Shown here in pieces: positions 62,143 to 64,000 of a stretch of DNA of 64,000 bases. The DNA is from Psychrobacter glaciei (GTDB lineage Bacteria > Pseudomonadota > Gammaproteobacteria > Pseudomonadales > Moraxellaceae), in NCBI RefSeq assembly GCF_014652895.1, contig NZ_BMZR01000007.1, positions 49,496 to 113,495 of the forward strand, in the 5' to 3' direction. The notes under the pieces were generated by a model, which saw nothing but the letters and a program-made list of their open reading frames with translations, was not told the DNA's origin and did not search any database. Both the position numbers and the translations under genes were made by a program. How positions within the stretch are numbered: position 1 is the stretch's first letter; each line of letters begins with the position of its first letter.

Positions 62143-64000
62143 ATGATGAAGACAACTAAAACACCTATTTTACAAAGAACTGCTCTCATAATTGCAATGA
62201 GTGCAGTCAGTTTTCCATCATATGCGTTAGGTCCTCTTGATAATAGCTACGAATACTTTGATGAGGGTCAGGTCATTGTTAGTAATCGTGATCGGATCAC
62301 TGCAAATGAAGCTCAAACACAAACTAACACTAATGAACTCAATACCAACCGGCCTTATATAGATCAGTTAATAGACAGTATAGACAATCCACCAGCACCC
62401 GTAGTTGTGCCAGATGATCTGCCAACTGCACCAGTAGGTGGTACGGCTCCACAGTCTACAGGATCAGGGCCAGGGCCAGGGTCATCAGGATATTCAGATA
62501 GAACTAATAGAAAATGTTCAGAAACTATTGATAATGAAATTCGTACTCTAGAATATACTCAGATAGGTGTTGATTTAGCTGCAATAGCTGTAGAAGCAGC
62601 TGGTGAAGCAATACAGGCGTTACCTTTTGGTGCCGGGGCTGGCGGTTCTATTCTTGTTGTTGGCTCACTAGTGACTCAAGCAGCAGGTATTGCACTTGGA
62701 TTTACTACACTTGCATTGGATGCTGATGCCGCAGATGCGCCGTCATGTGGGCAGGAGTTCGTCGGTGATGTCGAGGTAACAGAGGGTGCAGCTGTTGTTG
62801 TTGAAAATAGAGCTGGTACTTCATCAGTATCATTAGGTCCTGATGGAGCAGGTAACCTACAATCGGGAGTGTCTATTGGTGGTGGACAGATACTAGGGGC
62901 TGGTGACAGTAACAATGGAGATGCCGCGACAGCATCAGACCCAACAGCGATTGCCATCGGTAATGGTTCTCAAGCATTAGTAGCAAATAGTACCGCTATT
63001 GGAGAGAGCGCCATAGCAAGCGGTGCAAATTCAAGCAGCTATGGCGCACAGTCTCAAGCAACGGGTGGAAACAGCACTGCAATTGGACGAGATGCGCAAG
63101 CGACCAATACAAATACGACAGCAGCTGGTGTGAGTAGTAGAGCGACAGGTTCAAACAGCACAGCAACTGGACAAGGTGCACAGGCGACCAATACAAATAC
63201 GACAGCAGCTGGTGTAAGTAGTAGAGCGACAGGTTCAAACAGCACAGCAAACGGACAAGATGCACAAGCTACCGCCATCAATACAACGGCAACCGGTGTG
63301 AGTAGTAGAGCGACAGGTTCAAACAGCACAGCAAACGGACAGGATGCACAGGCGGCCGCCATCAATACAACGGCAACCGGTGTGAGCAGTAGAGCGACAG
63401 GTTCAAACAGCACAGCAAACGGACAGGATGCACAGGCGACCAATACAAATACGACAGCATCTGGTGTGAGTAGTAGAGCAACGGGTTCAAACAGCACCGC
63501 AAACGGACAAAACGCACAAGCCACTCAAGAAAATGCAACGGCAATGGGTCAAAACGCACAAGCTACCGCTGTAAATACAACAGCAGCTGGTGTGAACGCT
63601 CTGGCAACGGGCGCAAACAGCACAGCAAATGGACAAGACGCACAAGCCACCAATACAAATACGACAGCATCAGGTGTGAGTAGCAGAGCGATAGGCTTAA
63701 ATAGCACAGCAGCCGGACAAGATGCACAAGCTACCCAAGAGAATACAACGGCAACCGGTGTGAGCAGTAGAGCAACAGGTTTAAACAGCACAGCAACTGG
63801 ACAAAACGCACAAGCCACTCGAGAGAATGCAACGGCATTGGGTCGCAATGCGAAAGCCACCGCTGTTAATACAACAGCAACTGGTGTCAATGTGAAGGCA
63901 ACTGGTCTAGAAGCCACCGCCACTGGTTTTGAAGGCACGGCATCAGGATCTTACGCAACCACCTCAGGTAGTAGAGCCATTGCTTCAGGATTTGGCTCAA
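62143..64000 (+). CDS. Trimeric autotransporter adhesin (YadA/Hia-like), 3' end outside window
   Basis: The frame is open for 619 codons to the window edge. It has a signal peptide (TALIIAMSAVSFPSYA, cleavage near residue 28), a Pro-rich stretch (DNPPAPVVVPDDLPTAP) near residue 80, a Gly/Ala hydrophobic segment near residues 145-190 (IQALPFGAGAGGSILVVG), and from about residue 255 YadA-like head repeats (AIAIGNGSQALVANSTAIGE), then a long block of 28-residue repeats. The C-terminal beta-barrel anchor lies outside the window. These proteins form trimeric lollipops at the cell surface for adhesion and aggregation. Minus-strand frames over the repeat are shadows. The first two ATGs (62143, 62146) are both possible; no strong Shine-Dalgarno site is seen. 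Confidence 0.9.
   Translation, partial: MMKTTKTPILQRTALIIAMSAVSFPSYALGPLDNSYEYFDEGQVIVSNRDRITANEAQTQTNTNELNTNRPYIDQLIDSIDNPPAPVVVPDDLPTAPVGGTAPQSTGSGPGPGSSGYSDRTNRKCSETIDNEIRTLEYTQIGVDLAAIAVEAAGEAIQALPFGAGAGGSILVVGSLVTQAAGIALGFTTLALDADAADAPSCGQEFVGDVEVTEGAAVVVENRAGTSSVSLGPDGAGNLQSGVSIGGGQILGAGDSNNGDAATASDPTAIAIGNGSQALVANSTAIGESAIASGANSSSYGAQSQATGGNSTAIGRDAQATNTNTTAAGVSSRATGSNSTATGQGAQATNTNTTAAGVSSRATGSNSTANGQDAQATAINTTATGVSSRATGSNSTANGQDAQAAAINTTATGVSSRATGSNSTANGQDAQATNTNTTASGVSSRATGSNSTANGQNAQATQENATAMGQNAQATAVNTTAAGVNALATGANSTANGQDAQATNTNTTASGVSSRAIGLNSTAAGQDAQATQENTTATGVSSRATGLNSTATGQNAQATRENATALGRNAKATAVNTTATGVNVKATGLEATATGFEGTASGSYATTSGSRAIASGFGS
63061..63858 (+). repeat. 84-bp (28-residue) tandem repeats in the adhesin head
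   Basis: Units start at 63061, 63145, 63229, 63313, 63397, 63481, 63607, 63691 and 63775; each encodes a variant of T-G-S-N-S-T-A-N-G-Q-D-A-Q-A followed by T-N-T-N-T-T-A-x-G-V-S-S-R-A, that is two 14-residue YadA-type motifs. The unit at 63481 is 126 bases (three motifs), a sign of unequal exchange. Repeats differ by a few substitutions only. Confidence 0.85.

Noticed and set aside
63054..63938. Long minus-strand open frames rich in Ala, Val, Leu and Pro over the adhesin repeats
   Set aside because: They are the antisense of GCA/ACA/GGT-rich repeats, which rarely yield stop codons in reverse; the plus-strand frame has a signal peptide and family motifs.

Overview
The window reads as chromosomal DNA of a gammaproteobacterium of the family Moraxellaceae, most likely Psychrobacter. 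This is an inference from protein sequences and gene order (nadBA beside a NUDIX-like regulator, the pilF-rodZ-ispG-hisS-yfgM-bamB-der run, surE-nlpD without rpoS), the moderately AT-rich composition and the many short inverted-repeat elements between genes. No rRNA, tRNA, CRISPR array, prophage or intact transposase gene was found. The window opens inside the 3' end of an MscS-type channel gene and closes inside a trimeric autotransporter adhesin gene.

Layout. 1-7.5 kb: rRNA maturation (ybeY, ybeZ/phoH), two ubiquinone hydroxylases (ubiH and a ubiI/visC-like gene), an unknown two-helix membrane protein and a LysO-type exporter. 7.8-13.7 kb: a lipid cluster related to E. coli ynbABC, with a YnbA-YnbC fusion of 940 residues, a patatin-like protein that lacks both usual catalytic residues, a short-chain dehydrogenase and, convergent, a YnbB/CdsA-like protein. 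13.8-19.4 kb: NAD synthesis de novo (nadB, nadA, nadC) around a NadQ/NrtR-like regulator, with two near-identical 21-bp palindromes in front of nadA and nadC. 19.8-23.7 kb: MarC and LysE/ArgO membrane proteins and three adjacent unknown genes that look like diverged tandem paralogues. 23.8-33 kb: housekeeping genes (rluB-like, folD, psiE, corA, a DUF2237 gene, hisZ, purA, ndk, rlmN). 34.2-42.8 kb: pilF-rodZ-ispG-hisS-yfgM-bamB-der, a conserved order linking pilus and cell-shape proteins, isoprenoid synthesis, histidyl-tRNA synthesis, outer-membrane assembly and ribosome assembly. 43-51 kb: an orphan sensor kinase with a pseudo-receiver end, a penicillin-binding carboxypeptidase, surE, an NlpD-like protein and an MltB-like lytic transglycosylase.

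51.7-58.9 kb is a molybdenum-cofactor locus (moeA, moaA, moaB, mobA, moaC, moaD, moaE) continuing into the molybdate transporter genes modA and modB. No modC follows, and two adjacent miniature inverted-repeat elements fill most of the modA-modB gap. Beyond this lie a hemerythrin-like protein with a sevenfold 18-bp in-frame repeat, a YihG-like acyltransferase, about 1.4 kb of decayed DNA and the start of the adhesin gene.

At least three groups of miniature elements recur between the genes: A (about 171 bp, ends AGGGCGTGTCCTCA), B/C (about 108 or 145 bp, shared TATAGTC ends with two different cores) and D (104 bp, 13-bp inverted ends). Start codons were chosen mainly from Shine-Dalgarno spacing, so several differ from the longest possible reading frame.
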